From contig JBPOIC010000039.1 in the NCBI GenBank assembly GCA_052034865.1, positions 8,041 to 72,040 of the forward strand: DNA of 64,000 bases. Direction: 5' to 3'. The position numbers and the translations under genes are program-made. The notes under the pieces were generated by a model. The model was given only the letters and a program-made list of their open reading frames with translations, was not told the DNA's origin and made no database searches. The DNA comes from JBPOIC01 sp052034865. Lineage in GTDB: Bacteria > UBA10199 > JADFYH01. Shown here in pieces: positions 44,401 to 52,288 of the stretch (the stretch's first letter is position 1; each line of letters begins with the position of its first letter).

Positions 44401-47096
44401 GCATAGGCATCGATTTTTGAAGGATCTTCCCATTGCAGGTGGGCATAGTCGCTGCTGCTAATTCCCACAAAAACACCCGTCTTGCTTTTTTGAAGGGTGG
44501 AAGGATTAAGAGCCGCGGATTCAAAGGCCTCCCAACTCACTTCCAAAAGCAGGCGCTGTTGAGGATCCATGCGTGTGGCCTCACGCGGTGAGATTTTAAA
44601 AAAGCTGGCATCAAAAAAATCAGGACGGGTAATAAATCCGCCCCAGCGGGTGTTCATCTTTCCGGCCTCGCCAGGTCTTGGATCGTAATAATCCTCTTCT
44701 TTCCAGCGATCGGCAGGAACGGGAGTGATCGCATCTTTTCCAGATTCCAGTAATTTCCAGAAGGCCTCCAGATTTTCGGCACCCGGAAAACGACAGGCCA
44801 TGCCTATCACGGCGATGGGTTCATCCAAATCCCTCTGTTGATTCTCCTTCTTATCAATCCGAGGGGTTTCCTCAGAATTCAAAGAGGCATGAGAGCCCAT
44901 TATAGCCAAATCCGAAAATTCAGGATTTCCCAAATATTCAGCGAGGGCTTTCATATTCGGATATTCCCAAAGCAGGGTAGGGGAGAGTTTGCGTCCGAGC
45001 CAGATTTCGAGATCGCCTGAAAGGCCAACGAGTTCTTTTGAATCGAGGCCGTAATGCGCAAAACTTTCCTGAGGATCAAGATCATTTGCGCTGACTCCTG
45101 CACGAGAAGAAACGGCATTGATAAGCCAGTTCAGGATTTGCTGAGGAAGAGGTTTTGAAAAATAAGTTTGTCCAGAATTTGCGGTATGGTCAGAATCCGT
45201 TTTTTTTACTTCCAGGATAGCATCCTGATTTTTGAATGGGAAAATTTTTGAAGGGAGATCTTTTTTCCATTGGGCCACAATCTCCATTTTTTTATTTAAG
45301 AAATCCTCGCGACAAAAACGGCGGGAAACTTTTCCGCTGGAGGTTTTGGGAAGAGTTCCCGGACGAATCAGGACAATCGCATGAATGTCGACCTCATGGA
45401 TTTTTGCAACCTGCTCGCGAATGGCGGAAAAAATACGTTCATAGGATAGTGCTGAAGAAAGCTCCAGTTTTGAAAGCTCTTGAACAAGGATCAAAAACTC
45501 CTCTCCATCTTCATCCACCGAAAACGCAGCACCCGCTCCGGGTCTTAGGGCAGGATGGGCCTTCTCAAGGGTTTCCTCCAGATCATGAGGGTAGTGGTTT
45601 TGACCATTGAGGATGATGAGATCTTTCAGGCGATCGGTAATAAAAAGTTCACCCTGGTCGAGAAATCCCAAATCGCCGGTTCGAAGATAGGTGCGATCAT
45701 TTTTATAATTTGAGGACGGATTGATCACAGCACGAAAGACTTCGCGGGTGAGCTGCTTTTTTCCCCAATATCCTTGCGCGATACTGGGTCCACTTACCCA
45801 GATTTCACCGATCTCTCCGGGTTCACAAGGCAGGCAGGTTTCGGGATGAACGATTAATACTTCCTGATCCTGAAATGAATTTCCACACCCGACGAGAATT
45901 TTTTCTCCTGAAGGGAGATCACTCAAATCAGAAGAATGAGAAACATCCGTCCTCTGTACCTCTATAGATCGCCCTTTCTCTGATTCTTTTCTTTCCTTGT
46001 TGGCAGGGCTGACACGTCCTTCTTTCAAGAGATCTCGCAGCACTCGTTTGAAAACAGGTGGTTGCGTAGCATTTCCACCCGAGACCATCAGGGTTGCTTC
46101 TGCCAGTCCATAACAGGGATAGAAGGCCTCAGGTTTAAATCCACAAGGAGCAAAAACTTTTTGAAATTGTCGCAAGGTTTCCGCGCGCACAGGCTCAGCT
46201 CCACAAAAGGCCAGATTCCATGAAGAAAGATTTAGCTGACCAATCTGCTCTGGTGTAATTTTTCTTAAACATAATTCATAAGCGAAATTGGGCCCACCAC
46301 TCGTGGTCGCCCTGAAATCACTGATGGCCTTGAGCCATAAAAATGGCTTTTGCAAAAAGGTGAGGGGCGACATCAAAACACTAAAGCCCCCGCCAAAAAG
46401 CGGCTCTAAAATCCCTCCGATCAGTCCCATGTCATGATAGGGTGGCAGCCATGAAACCCCGCGACTTTTTGGATGAAGATCAAATGCGCGATAAATCAGT
46501 CCTAAATTGTGCAAAAGATTTGCGTGTGAAAGCATGACCCCTTTGGGCTGACCCGTGGAGCCGGAAGTGTATTGAAGAAAAGCGAGATGAGCGGATGAAA
46601 TTGGCGGGCATTGCCATTCCTTCTTTTCATCTTTTAAATGATCCGTTGTTTCCCAATTCAGATTTTTTAATGAAGGAGTTCCGGAAAAAATAAGCCGAGC
46701 CGTTTGATGAATCGATTCGGTCGTGAGAACCCATTTTGCCCCACTATCCTGAAGAATCGATTGCAGGCGCGGTAAAGTGCGTGAAAGTCGGTAAGGATCG
46801 GGAGGATAGGCCGGTACTGCAATCACACCGGCATAAAGACATCCAAAAAAAGCGGCGATGTAATCAAGCCCGGGAGGATAGAGCAGCAAGGCCCTTTCTC
46901 CCGGAGATACTTTTATTTTCAAATCGCTCGCAATCTGTCTGGCCCGATGGTCGAGCTCGCGATAGGTGAGGCTTGGGGAGGGCAGATCGTCGGATTCCAG
47001 AAAGGTGTAAAGCGTATGATCCGGCATTTCATCGGCATGATATTTCAAGAGATCAACGAGCGAAGAAATAGATGGAGACACGGAAGGACGAGTCAT
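38445..47096 (-). CDS. Highly reducing type I polyketide synthase, FAAL-ACP-KS-AT-DH-ER-KR-ACP
   Basis: 2883 residues, one complete module with its own loader. Approximate layout: fatty acyl-AMP ligase 1-600 (LQYTSGSTGQPKGVMLSH, YGLAEATLMVSGG); ACP1 with phosphopantetheine Ser686 in GLDSKEL; KS 757-1180 with Cys929 (DTACSSS), His1064 (EAHGTGT) and His1104 (KTNFGHLEAAAG); AT 1303-1610 with Ser1398 (GHSVGEY) and HAFHS, pointing to malonyl-CoA; DH with His1691 and Asp1861, though the usual HxxxGxxxxP reads HRVQKEILFP; a linker/structural KR; ER near 2190-2500 (HAGAGGVGLAAVQLA); KR 2510-2745 (TGGLGGLG, Tyr2671); ACP2 Ser2839 (GLDSLMAIEL). There is no thioesterase or reductase for release. It is the last gene of an operon with the Wza- and Wzz-like genes (52 bp after the latter). 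It should extend an activated fatty acid by fully reduced two-carbon units; product and release are unknown. Confidence 0.93.
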   Translation of the reverse strand: MTRPSVSPSISSLVDLLKYHADEMPDHTLYTFLESDDLPSPSLTYRELDHRARQIASDLKIKVSPGERALLLYPPGLDYIAAFFGCLYAGVIAVPAYPPDPYRLSRTLPRLQSILQDSGAKWVLTTESIHQTARLIFSGTPSLKNLNWETTDHLKDEKKEWQCPPISSAHLAFLQYTSGSTGQPKGVMLSHANLLHNLGLIYRAFDLHPKSRGVSWLPPYHDMGLIGGILEPLFGGGFSVLMSPLTFLQKPFLWLKAISDFRATTSGGPNFAYELCLRKITPEQIGQLNLSSWNLAFCGAEPVRAETLRQFQKVFAPCGFKPEAFYPCYGLAEATLMVSGGNATQPPVFKRVLRDLLKEGRVSPANKERKESEKGRSIEVQRTDVSHSSDLSDLPSGEKILVGCGNSFQDQEVLIVHPETCLPCEPGEIGEIWVSGPSIAQGYWGKKQLTREVFRAVINPSSNYKNDRTYLRTGDLGFLDQGELFITDRLKDLIILNGQNHYPHDLEETLEKAHPALRPGAGAAFSVDEDGEEFLILVQELSKLELSSALSYERIFSAIREQVAKIHEVDIHAIVLIRPGTLPKTSSGKVSRRFCREDFLNKKMEIVAQWKKDLPSKIFPFKNQDAILEVKKTDSDHTANSGQTYFSKPLPQQILNWLINAVSSRAGVSANDLDPQESFAHYGLDSKELVGLSGDLEIWLGRKLSPTLLWEYPNMKALAEYLGNPEFSDLAIMGSHASLNSEETPRIDKKENQQRDLDEPIAVIGMACRFPGAENLEAFWKLLESGKDAITPVPADRWKEEDYYDPRPGEAGKMNTRWGGFITRPDFFDASFFKISPREATRMDPQQRLLLEVSWEAFESAALNPSTLQKSKTGVFVGISSSDYAHLQWEDPSKIDAYAGVGNAHSIAANRLSYFFDFQGPSLAVDTACSSSLVAVHMACESLRRMESNLALAGGVNLILRPELNIAFSQARMMSPEGRCKTFDEKADGYVRGEGCGVVILKRLAEAVRDKDEILGIIRGSAVNQDGRSNGLTAPNGQAQQDVILQALQRAKISSEKIDYVEAHGTGTPLGDPIEMAALGKVLQKNRPSDSPCKVGSVKTNFGHLEAAAGIAGLIKVLLSLKHRQIPSHLHFKKINPHIDLTALKLSIPTQMMSWNFQNRQRFAGISSFGFGGTNAHVVVGGPEEIWINKENEARQKDSLPTELKDADLYPFKLSAKSVEGLKTLAERWISYLQNNSYLSLKEVCFTACAGRADFEHRSLFLPCSLDELKKNLSDFVLSFLENKEGFSKESSIHFSVSQKKKPRIAFLFTGQGSQYVGMGCSLYESEPCFRKVLDRCDGILKPVLETSLLSILFDSKMNPALIHETLYTQPALFALEYALYELWKSWGIEPDFVLGHSVGEYVAACVAKVMEWEEGLTLIAHRAKLMHGLPKNGTMLAVIATEEQIESSLKPYAHEVSIAAFNGPRALVLSGKREAIEALQDEFTTLEIATQTLNVSHAFHSPLMDPILDAFEEKAKEISFYKPQIPLISNRTGNLLETAPTATYWRKHLREPVRYFTGIETLIREGADALIEIGPQPILTLLAKRGLAKTGTTRLWLSSLKNEGEDRDQMLKSLSALYQHGLWVNWKAVFGQTIPPLPLAPTYPFARESYWFGEWGKAPSSALLPIQRKKSESVFEHRIDLKTFPYLLDHRVQKEILFPATASLAYLYEAGKKQNAQDSIVLKKISFQKPLFLDEGKQKTLILRSTSSLSYKSEFEIYSQEDSDQTLQACAEIAYERNKPESKDETLSLHFIRERVCESVGVQDFYQKLKWAGLEYGPSFQGIQKLFKNNREALGFIESPKNLKAESPEQSAPFHPALLDACLQVVAAALPESSSIENLYLPVRIDEIFLKKDLGSTVWSYAKIKSDTFLDEKIVADIFLFDVEGKTLGIISGLHLTGLGKISKASQSSNENLIFEQEWEIDETPLPMEVKVIESWLVLTANEASPLAKELREKGQSVLTKSWKSFQDEIQNESSESDAKNLFHVGQSECQHLLIEMDSLCDPLSFEGISEAEKICGDFLAFLKTLLQADLPSYPKLTVVTQGAQAHPFDPENPGVSATALWGMLRSVQLEHPELSLCLIDLPSHPTSSEITLLTQTLMRPTHEDEFLIRENRRWVCRLKIASETPAKTPQQNKSIQDFDAYRLEIVQSGSLDGMGFRPVVRRAPGDHEVEIVVRAAGLNFSDVLKALGLYPGARETTVPLGAECSGKIVRLGERVKGFKVGDEVIAIAPYSFGNFVTTAAPLVVLKPAHLNFEEAASVPVAFLTATHALHDLGRMRKKEKILIHAGAGGVGLAAVQLAQQTGLEIFATAGSDEKRAYLKSLGVEHVFDSRTTKFAEEILTLTQDRGVDLVLNSLPGEFISKSLQTLAPFGRFLEIGKSDIYQNHALGLLPFQKSLSYFAIDLDRIFRERQDLTHRLFTELISQFEHQHLKPIPHTTFPISDAPYAFRFMAQRKNTGKIVLTFNERPKTFAAKPHEFSFSRDASYLITGGLGGLGFELARWMISKGARHLFLVSRKSPTEHQLQEMVRWKNEGAHVLVHSADLSKRSEVDSLLDVLQKNLPPLRGIFHLAGVLKDGVLLHQTKENFQSVFTSKAMGAFYLHEATRSIPLDYFILFSSLSGTMGSYAQSNYSAANAFLNGLAHARNREGLVSQSIVWGPWAKVGMATHEKTVERMQAWGIHPLSLDQGFGVLEKLLLDPPGFSTRNPIVVSWDQKKLQENLPESRRLWLKKLESPETTQNRVPSSLAPQDLYEIYLKKPPEKRREWLLSVISEKLARVLGSTSESLKPGQSLNHLGLDSLMAIELKNEIEQGLQTKLPIALLLKGPTISELADQLVQQMEEKK

Positions 47097-47148
47097 AGAG
47101 GATCTCCAATAAGATGGGGAAAAACAAAATGAGAGAGGAGGTCTTACT

Positions 47149-48408
47149 TCAGGAGGCGGGTTTGGGCTCTTTTTCTCTCATTTTGCGAACGTATTCGAGA
47201 AAGAAAGCAAAAAAGATACTCATGAATAGTCCACCTACGAATGAAACCGCAACTATCAGGAGCACCTGGGGTTTGGAAGGATGGGCGGGAGGAATCGCAG
47301 AATCAATAATCTGAAACGAAAGATCTTCTTTGGCCTCTTCGATCTTGGCCATTTGATATTGCTGGGTCAGTAGGCCGTTTACCTTGCCAAGCAGTTCACG
47401 TTGAAGAGTAAGATATTGGAGGTAAACCTGAGAAGGGACGGCGTGTACCACCCCTTCTTTTTTTGCTTCAGAAATTTTAGATTTTAAAGATTCACTTTGT
47501 TGTTGAACCTGTTGGGTTGCTGATCTCAATTCCTCGAATGTGGGTGGGGCTTCTTCCAGTTTTCCGACATGAACATCGATTTGGGGAAGGGTGCTGGAGA
47601 TTTGATTGGAACTGTAGAATTGGTTGAGCTGTTTTCCGGCCTCCAGAAGATCCATTTTATTTTTCTGCAACTGGTCTTCTATAAATATGCGGTTTCTTTT
47701 GGCGACTGTGAGCTGGTTGTTATTGATGAAATCCTGAAGGTAAACCAGAAAACGATTGGTGATGGTCGCTGCAAGTTCTGGGTTTTTAAGCTCAACCTGA
47801 ATTTTGATAAGATTGGTTTTTTTATCTTCTTCGACGCTTAAGACCTTTTTCTGAATGGCCCGAACAGAGTCTTCAAGAATTTCCCGTTCAATCTTTGCCG
47901 GATCGTTTTCCTTGGAACCCAAAAAACTCATATCCGGAAGCCATTTTTTTTCTTTATCATCCCATCTTTTCTCAAAAAAATACGGCATCAGGTTAAAGTC
48001 TCTCACAATATTTTCAATCAAGGTCCTACTTTTTAAAATACCAATGATTTGACCGCTTTTTTGAGAGCCCAGTCCGAGCTGGCCTCCGACAAGGGGAATC
48101 GAGGCCGCTTGAGCTGCCAACGCAGCCAAAGCCCCACCCCCTCCACCCGATTGAGAAAGGGGCGTGATGGTTGCTTCTGCCTTATATTTTTTCTTTATCG
48201 TCAAGGCGGTTCCTGCTCCCAGCCCGGTACAAATAAAGGTCAGAAGAATAATTTTTCCCAGATGCTTTTTAAGGACACGAAAATAATCTAACAAATTGAT
48301 TTCTTCTTCAGCAGGGTAAGGGGGATACCATCCATAAGGAGGGGAATAGCCCTGAGGATGAGGATGGAGAGATTGATCCGCCGATGGTTCGGAAGGGGAT
48401 TGAGACAT
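47149..48408 (-). CDS. Wzz-type polysaccharide chain-length/co-polymerase protein
   Basis: 419 residues. A Pro/Tyr-rich cytoplasmic N-terminus (PQGYSPPYGWYPPYP) leads into EEINLLDYFRVLKK and a first membrane helix (IILLTFICTGLGAGTALTI, ~53-72). A long periplasmic coiled region with LQKNKMDLLEAGKQLNQFY follows, then a Pro-rich stretch (IPPAHPSKPQ) and a second helix (~380-407). This is the Wzz/BcsS co-polymerase layout, without a C-terminal tyrosine kinase. It sets chain length or couples polymerisation to export. It lies 25 bp after the SLBB export gene and 52 bp before the PKS gene, on the same strand. Confidence 0.87.
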   Translation of the reverse strand: MSQSPSEPSADQSLHPHPQGYSPPYGWYPPYPAEEEINLLDYFRVLKKHLGKIILLTFICTGLGAGTALTIKKKYKAEATITPLSQSGGGGGALAALAAQAASIPLVGGQLGLGSQKSGQIIGILKSRTLIENIVRDFNLMPYFFEKRWDDKEKKWLPDMSFLGSKENDPAKIEREILEDSVRAIQKKVLSVEEDKKTNLIKIQVELKNPELAATITNRFLVYLQDFINNNQLTVAKRNRIFIEDQLQKNKMDLLEAGKQLNQFYSSNQISSTLPQIDVHVGKLEEAPPTFEELRSATQQVQQQSESLKSKISEAKKEGVVHAVPSQVYLQYLTLQRELLGKVNGLLTQQYQMAKIEEAKEDLSFQIIDSAIPPAHPSKPQVLLIVAVSFVGGLFMSIFFAFFLEYVRKMREKEPKPAS

Positions 48409-48433
48409 AAGTAACTTAAATGTAGAAAATCAG

Positions 48434-49612
48434 TTAGTTATTATTCGTAAGAGTTACAATTGTAGTTGTGGTAGCCAGTCCAAAGGAAATCAAACTCGTC
48501 ACAAGCGATACCCAGGAGTCACGACTAAAGATTCTTTCAGGAATATAAATGGTATCTCCAGGATTGATGAGAATATCTGAATCGGGTTTTAATTTTTTTA
48601 CCTCGCCCCCAATACCCATGACTTTCACGTAGCCCTTAGCCATACGGGTCGCTCCTCCTGCCACCGCCAGATAATGCGAGAGATGATAGTTGTGATTGAA
48701 GTTATAGGCGCCTGGGGCAGCCACAGCACCAATCACAAAGACCCGGTCTTCAAACGAAGGATAAAAAATATTGTCGTTGGGGAGCTGATTGAGATTGTAA
48801 TCAAATTTGTTCTGGGTGGTGAACATGTGCGGGACGATGATCACATCCCCATTCAGAATGAGGGTTTGACTTAAGGTCTCGGGATTGTTGGTAATCTCAA
48901 CGATGTCTTTTTTCTCATTCTCATCGAATCGAATGATACGTATCGGATCTTTATGCGACACCCCCTGGGTCATGCCTCCGGCCAGTTTGAATATATCCAA
49001 TATGCTCCGTTCGTTATTCAGCTCGTAAATTCCTGGGCGATTGACTGAACCTTCCACCTGAACAACTCTTTTTCGTAAAGGGATAAAGATGACGTCATTG
49101 TCCATCAGGTAGGGGTTATCCTCTAAATGTCCAAATACCTTATAAGAAATCAAATCGACTTTTTTGGTTGTGGAAGCCCGCCTCAACTCCACATTCCGAT
49201 CGGATCCATTTTTTTTGATGCCACCCGCAATCTGCAAGGCCTCGGATAAGCGTGTGGAGGCTCCAATGCGATAAGTGCCGGGTCGAATCACTTCTCCCAA
49301 AATATGAATTTGATACATGAGTCCGGAAGCCCCGAGAGATTCCCGAATGCTACTTCCTTCCATTCCTTCGAGCTGACGGCGAGTCATTGCACTTCCCACG
49401 CCGGCCGCCTTATCGCTAAGACCGCCACTTCCTAAAGAAGGGATGCCTTCCTCTTCGGTACGTGATCGCAGGCTCCCATCGCGCGTGCCCTCGCCCCCGA
49501 CAAAAATTCCCTGTTGGGCGAAAAGGTTTAGCGGAAGGAAGGTTTGGAGAAGAAAGGAAATGAGAAGAAAGAAAGTAAAAAAACGAAATTTTGATAAGTT
49601 GGAAAGTTTCAT
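48434..49612 (-). CDS. Polysaccharide export protein with three SLBB domains (Wza-related)
   Basis: 392 residues. The N-terminal hydrophobic segment (FFTFFLLISFLLQTFLPLNLFA) looks like a signal peptide; there is no lipobox cysteine. Three SLBB repeats begin near residues 100, 181 and 287: ILGEVIRPGTYRIG...LQIAGG, VEGSVNRPGIYELN...FKLAGG, and VIGAVAAPGAYNFN...LAVAGG. The N-terminal Poly_export (PES) domain of classical Wza is not apparent, and the C-terminus is hydrophobic (SLVTSLISFGLATTTTIVTL). It probably forms a periplasmic/outer-membrane conduit component. It is the first gene of the operon with the Wzz-like and PKS genes. Confidence 0.82.
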   Translation of the reverse strand: MKLSNLSKFRFFTFFLLISFLLQTFLPLNLFAQQGIFVGGEGTRDGSLRSRTEEEGIPSLGSGGLSDKAAGVGSAMTRRQLEGMEGSSIRESLGASGLMYQIHILGEVIRPGTYRIGASTRLSEALQIAGGIKKNGSDRNVELRRASTTKKVDLISYKVFGHLEDNPYLMDNDVIFIPLRKRVVQVEGSVNRPGIYELNNERSILDIFKLAGGMTQGVSHKDPIRIIRFDENEKKDIVEITNNPETLSQTLILNGDVIIVPHMFTTQNKFDYNLNQLPNDNIFYPSFEDRVFVIGAVAAPGAYNFNHNYHLSHYLAVAGGATRMAKGYVKVMGIGGEVKKLKPDSDILINPGDTIYIPERIFSRDSWVSLVTSLISFGLATTTTIVTLTNNN

Positions 49613-49878
49613 GGAAGCGCGGCTTGTAACCGATCGATTTGTTAGGTGTCAATTGGTGTCCGAGATTCGGAAAGTCTCTGTGAAGCTGAGTTCGAAAGCC
49701 GGACACTTCTCGCTTGCTTACTTAAATACTTCTCGTTTCTTAACCAATTGATCTCTCTCTTTTTTTTGCTCTCATTGCTACATTTTTTCCGCTGCTGGCA
49801 CATCCCCTGCATTTCCCATCTTTCGAGTCTTTGAAGTACGAACCTCTTCATTATTTCTTTTAAAAACTAGGATTTTTT
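49613..49878. promoter_or_regulatory. Divergent intergenic region between export operon and secreted-protein operon
   Basis: 266 bp separate the two divergent starts; promoters for both must lie here. A 9-bp inverted pair TCAATTGGT (49649-49657) and ACCAATTGA (49743-49751) stands 85 bp apart, and GTCCG/CGGAC recur inside it. These could be operator half-sites or remnant repeats. No clear consensus promoter was picked out, and no gene was found. Confidence 0.3.
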
Positions 49879-50478
49879 ATGAGACGTTTTCTTCTTTTTA
49901 TTGTTTGTGGATTATTTCTTTCAAGCTTTTCAGGCTTTGCCAACGAGCCTACCCTCCACCAGCTCGAAAAGGCTGCTCTTCGTTACGGCAATGTCGATCC
50001 TGAAGAAATTGCTCACTGGAAAACCCGAGCCAAATGGTCTCCCTTATTTCCAAAAGTCTATGTGAGCTACGATCAGAAAGCGGCCAACCAGATCAATAAT
50101 TCCATTCAGGATTCGGTTTCGGTCACGAGCACTGGCGTTACTCTCGGGCCTCCCGAATCCTCACTCAATCAAGACAACAATCTAAATCGTGGCTTTGAAG
50201 TCCGGGCGACCTGGGATCTCGACACCTTGATCTTTAATAAAGAGCTCCTCTCACTTTCATCGGAAGCCAGGTATCGCAATTCGATGCGTGCACAAATTTT
50301 ATCCGAATTACAGCAAACCTATTTCGAAAGAAAAAAACTTCTGCAACGCGAAGAGGGAAATTCCCGCGACACCTTATCTTCTTCCACCCAAATTCAGCTC
50401 GAAGAGCTTGAGGCAAAACTGGACTCTCTTACGGGAGGTTTTTTTACGAAAACTTCAGGAGATTCTTATGAAAAATAA
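49879..50478 (+). CDS. Hypothetical exported protein, first gene of LTD/MBL cluster
   Basis: 199 residues. The signal peptide is clear (FLLFIVCGLFLSSFSGFANE, cleavage after GFA). The mature part has an N-terminal helical stretch, then KWSPLFPKVYVSYDQK, FEVRATWDLDTLIFNKELL and a long helix (RAQILSELQQTYFERKKLL). The strand-then-helix pattern recalls part of a TolC-like outer-membrane component, but the protein is far too short for one. The gene overlaps the next start by 11 bp, so the cluster is translationally coupled. Confidence 0.65.
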   Translation: MRRFLLFIVCGLFLSSFSGFANEPTLHQLEKAALRYGNVDPEEIAHWKTRAKWSPLFPKVYVSYDQKAANQINNSIQDSVSVTSTGVTLGPPESSLNQDNNLNRGFEVRATWDLDTLIFNKELLSLSSEARYRNSMRAQILSELQQTYFERKKLLQREEGNSRDTLSSSTQIQLEELEAKLDSLTGGFFTKTSGDSYEK

Positions 50479-52288
50479 ATTCAGCATTTTTCTTGATCCA
50501 TTCGAGAATGGTCTTTTCATCAGGAAAATCTTTTTCCTGCTCATGTTTCTTGCCTGGATTCTTCCTTTTTCCTCCTGTTCCAATTTAGATTCGATCAGCT
50601 TTAAAAGCCTGCTCAACTCTCAAATTCACGTCACTCAAGTAACTCCCAGTACACAGCGAGGACTTTCAGAGCTTTCCAAAATTGAAATTATTTTTTCAGA
50701 TGCCATTCACGAATCCAGTTTGAGCCCGAATGCCATTTTTCTGGCTGAAGGAGAGATCGATTCTCAAAACTATGCCGAGCCTGAAAAAATTGAATCGGCC
50801 GTGATCAGTGGCGCGATTAAAAGAGTGGGGTCCTCCATAACCCTTCGGTCCGAGTCCAACATGGTGGATTTGAACCTTGATAACACAATATATGAAGGGA
50901 TCTATACCCTCGTCGTAACGCCTCAACTCGAAGGTGAAAATCACATTCCTTTTAATCAAAATCCTGGGATGTCTCCTTCGGCTTACTTCTGCTCGTTTTA
51001 TGTTGGTTCTTCTACAAGCGCTGATCCATCCTCAAACTCATCGACTGAAACTTTAAATCCAGAATCATCGCCTTCTTCCCGACCAGAAGCTCTCGTGCTC
51101 AACGAAATTCTTTATGATGGAAAAGAAAGCGACACAGATGGATATGAATTCATCGAACTTTATGGGACCCCAAACGCAGAGCTGAGCGGCTATCAGGTGA
51201 TTTTGGTGAATGGGTCCGATGGGGTGATTCAGAAAATCATTACGCTTCCTTCAAATAGCAAAACAAACGATGAGGGCATTTTCCTGATTGCTGATCTCCA
51301 AACTGGTTCAACGACTAAAAGCCGTATTTCAGGCGCTCAATTACTGGAAAATTTCGATCCTCAAAATGGACCGGATGCCATTCAGCTTTTAGATGAAAAA
51401 GGAAATCTGATTGATGCCCTCACCTATGGAACAGGAGCTGTGGAGATGGCTAAAAATGGGCTTTCAATGGTGGAAGGAAATCCGTCCAAGGTTGTTAGTG
51501 CCGGTCACAGTCTTTCTCGCGTGGGTGGAAAAGATACAGATGAGAATTCGGTGGATTTTACCGAACTTGAAATTCCCAGCCCAGGTGTGATCGAACTTCC
51601 AGAACAGGCAGTTCCGGAGTCGGCCCCGCAAGTAGGCGATTCCGGCTCAGATTCTCTGCAACCCATCTCTCAGCCCAAATCCAATCCATCCCCCTCTGAT
51701 CCAAATCAGCAAACTCCTGAATCAAATCCGGGATCCACTCCTCCAGACCCTCAGGATCCGAACGAAAATCCTCCCTCTCATTTTCTGGTTCTTAATGAAG
51801 TTCTCTACGATGCGGTGGGCACTGATACGGATGGAAATGAATTTATCGAGATTTACGGAACCCCAGACACGGATGTGGGTGGCTATCAAATCCTGATTCT
51901 CAATGGTGATGATGGAAAAATTTTGGACACGATATTTTTACCTGCCGGAGCGAAAGTCAGGGCGGACGGTTTATTTTTAATTGCGGACTCCAAGACAAGC
52001 CAGCCGACAGCTTCCAATATTTTAAATCCTGATTTCATCGACAACTTTGATCCTCAAAATGGGCCGGATGGGTTTCAGCTCTTAGATCCTCAGGGAAATC
52101 TTGTGGATGCTCTTTCTTACGGAACCGGCGCCTTCACCCAGGCTGAGAATGGTTTAATTTTTCTCGAAGGTTCGGCTGCGATCGACGTTTCAGCGGGCCA
52201 TAGCCTTTCTCGAATGAATGGGGCCGATACCCAGCAAAACGCCCTAGATTTTCTTGATTTGACCAACCCAACGCCTGGGATATTATGA
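50468..52288 (+). CDS. Lipoprotein with Ig-like domain and two lamin-tail domains (LTD)
   Basis: 606 residues from the ATG at 50468, inside the end of the previous gene. The hydrophobic leader ends in LPFSSC, with lipidation expected at Cys37. A Big_5-like Ig region (VTPSTQRGLSELSKIEIIFS) spans roughly 52-170. Two LTD domains follow, about 207-365 and 437-605, opening with ALVLNEILYDGKESDTDGYE and FLVLNEVLYDAVGTDTDGNE. They share FDPQNGPD, DAL-x-YGTGA, AGHSLSR and a DF end, so they are an internal duplication. A Pro/Ser/Asn-rich linker joins them. Bacterial LTDs often accompany secreted nucleases and phosphatases; the next gene is such a hydrolase. Confidence 0.82.
   Translation: MKNKFSIFLDPFENGLFIRKIFFLLMFLAWILPFSSCSNLDSISFKSLLNSQIHVTQVTPSTQRGLSELSKIEIIFSDAIHESSLSPNAIFLAEGEIDSQNYAEPEKIESAVISGAIKRVGSSITLRSESNMVDLNLDNTIYEGIYTLVVTPQLEGENHIPFNQNPGMSPSAYFCSFYVGSSTSADPSSNSSTETLNPESSPSSRPEALVLNEILYDGKESDTDGYEFIELYGTPNAELSGYQVILVNGSDGVIQKIITLPSNSKTNDEGIFLIADLQTGSTTKSRISGAQLLENFDPQNGPDAIQLLDEKGNLIDALTYGTGAVEMAKNGLSMVEGNPSKVVSAGHSLSRVGGKDTDENSVDFTELEIPSPGVIELPEQAVPESAPQVGDSGSDSLQPISQPKSNPSPSDPNQQTPESNPGSTPPDPQDPNENPPSHFLVLNEVLYDAVGTDTDGNEFIEIYGTPDTDVGGYQILILNGDDGKILDTIFLPAGAKVRADGLFLIADSKTSQPTASNILNPDFIDNFDPQNGPDGFQLLDPQGNLVDALSYGTGAFTQAENGLIFLEGSAAIDVSAGHSLSRMNGADTQQNALDFLDLTNPTPGIL

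Noticed and set aside
49642..49851. Overlapping short frames on both strands in the gap between the export and LTD operons
   Set aside because: Low-complexity translations without a ribosome-binding site. The region is better explained as a divergent regulatory gap.
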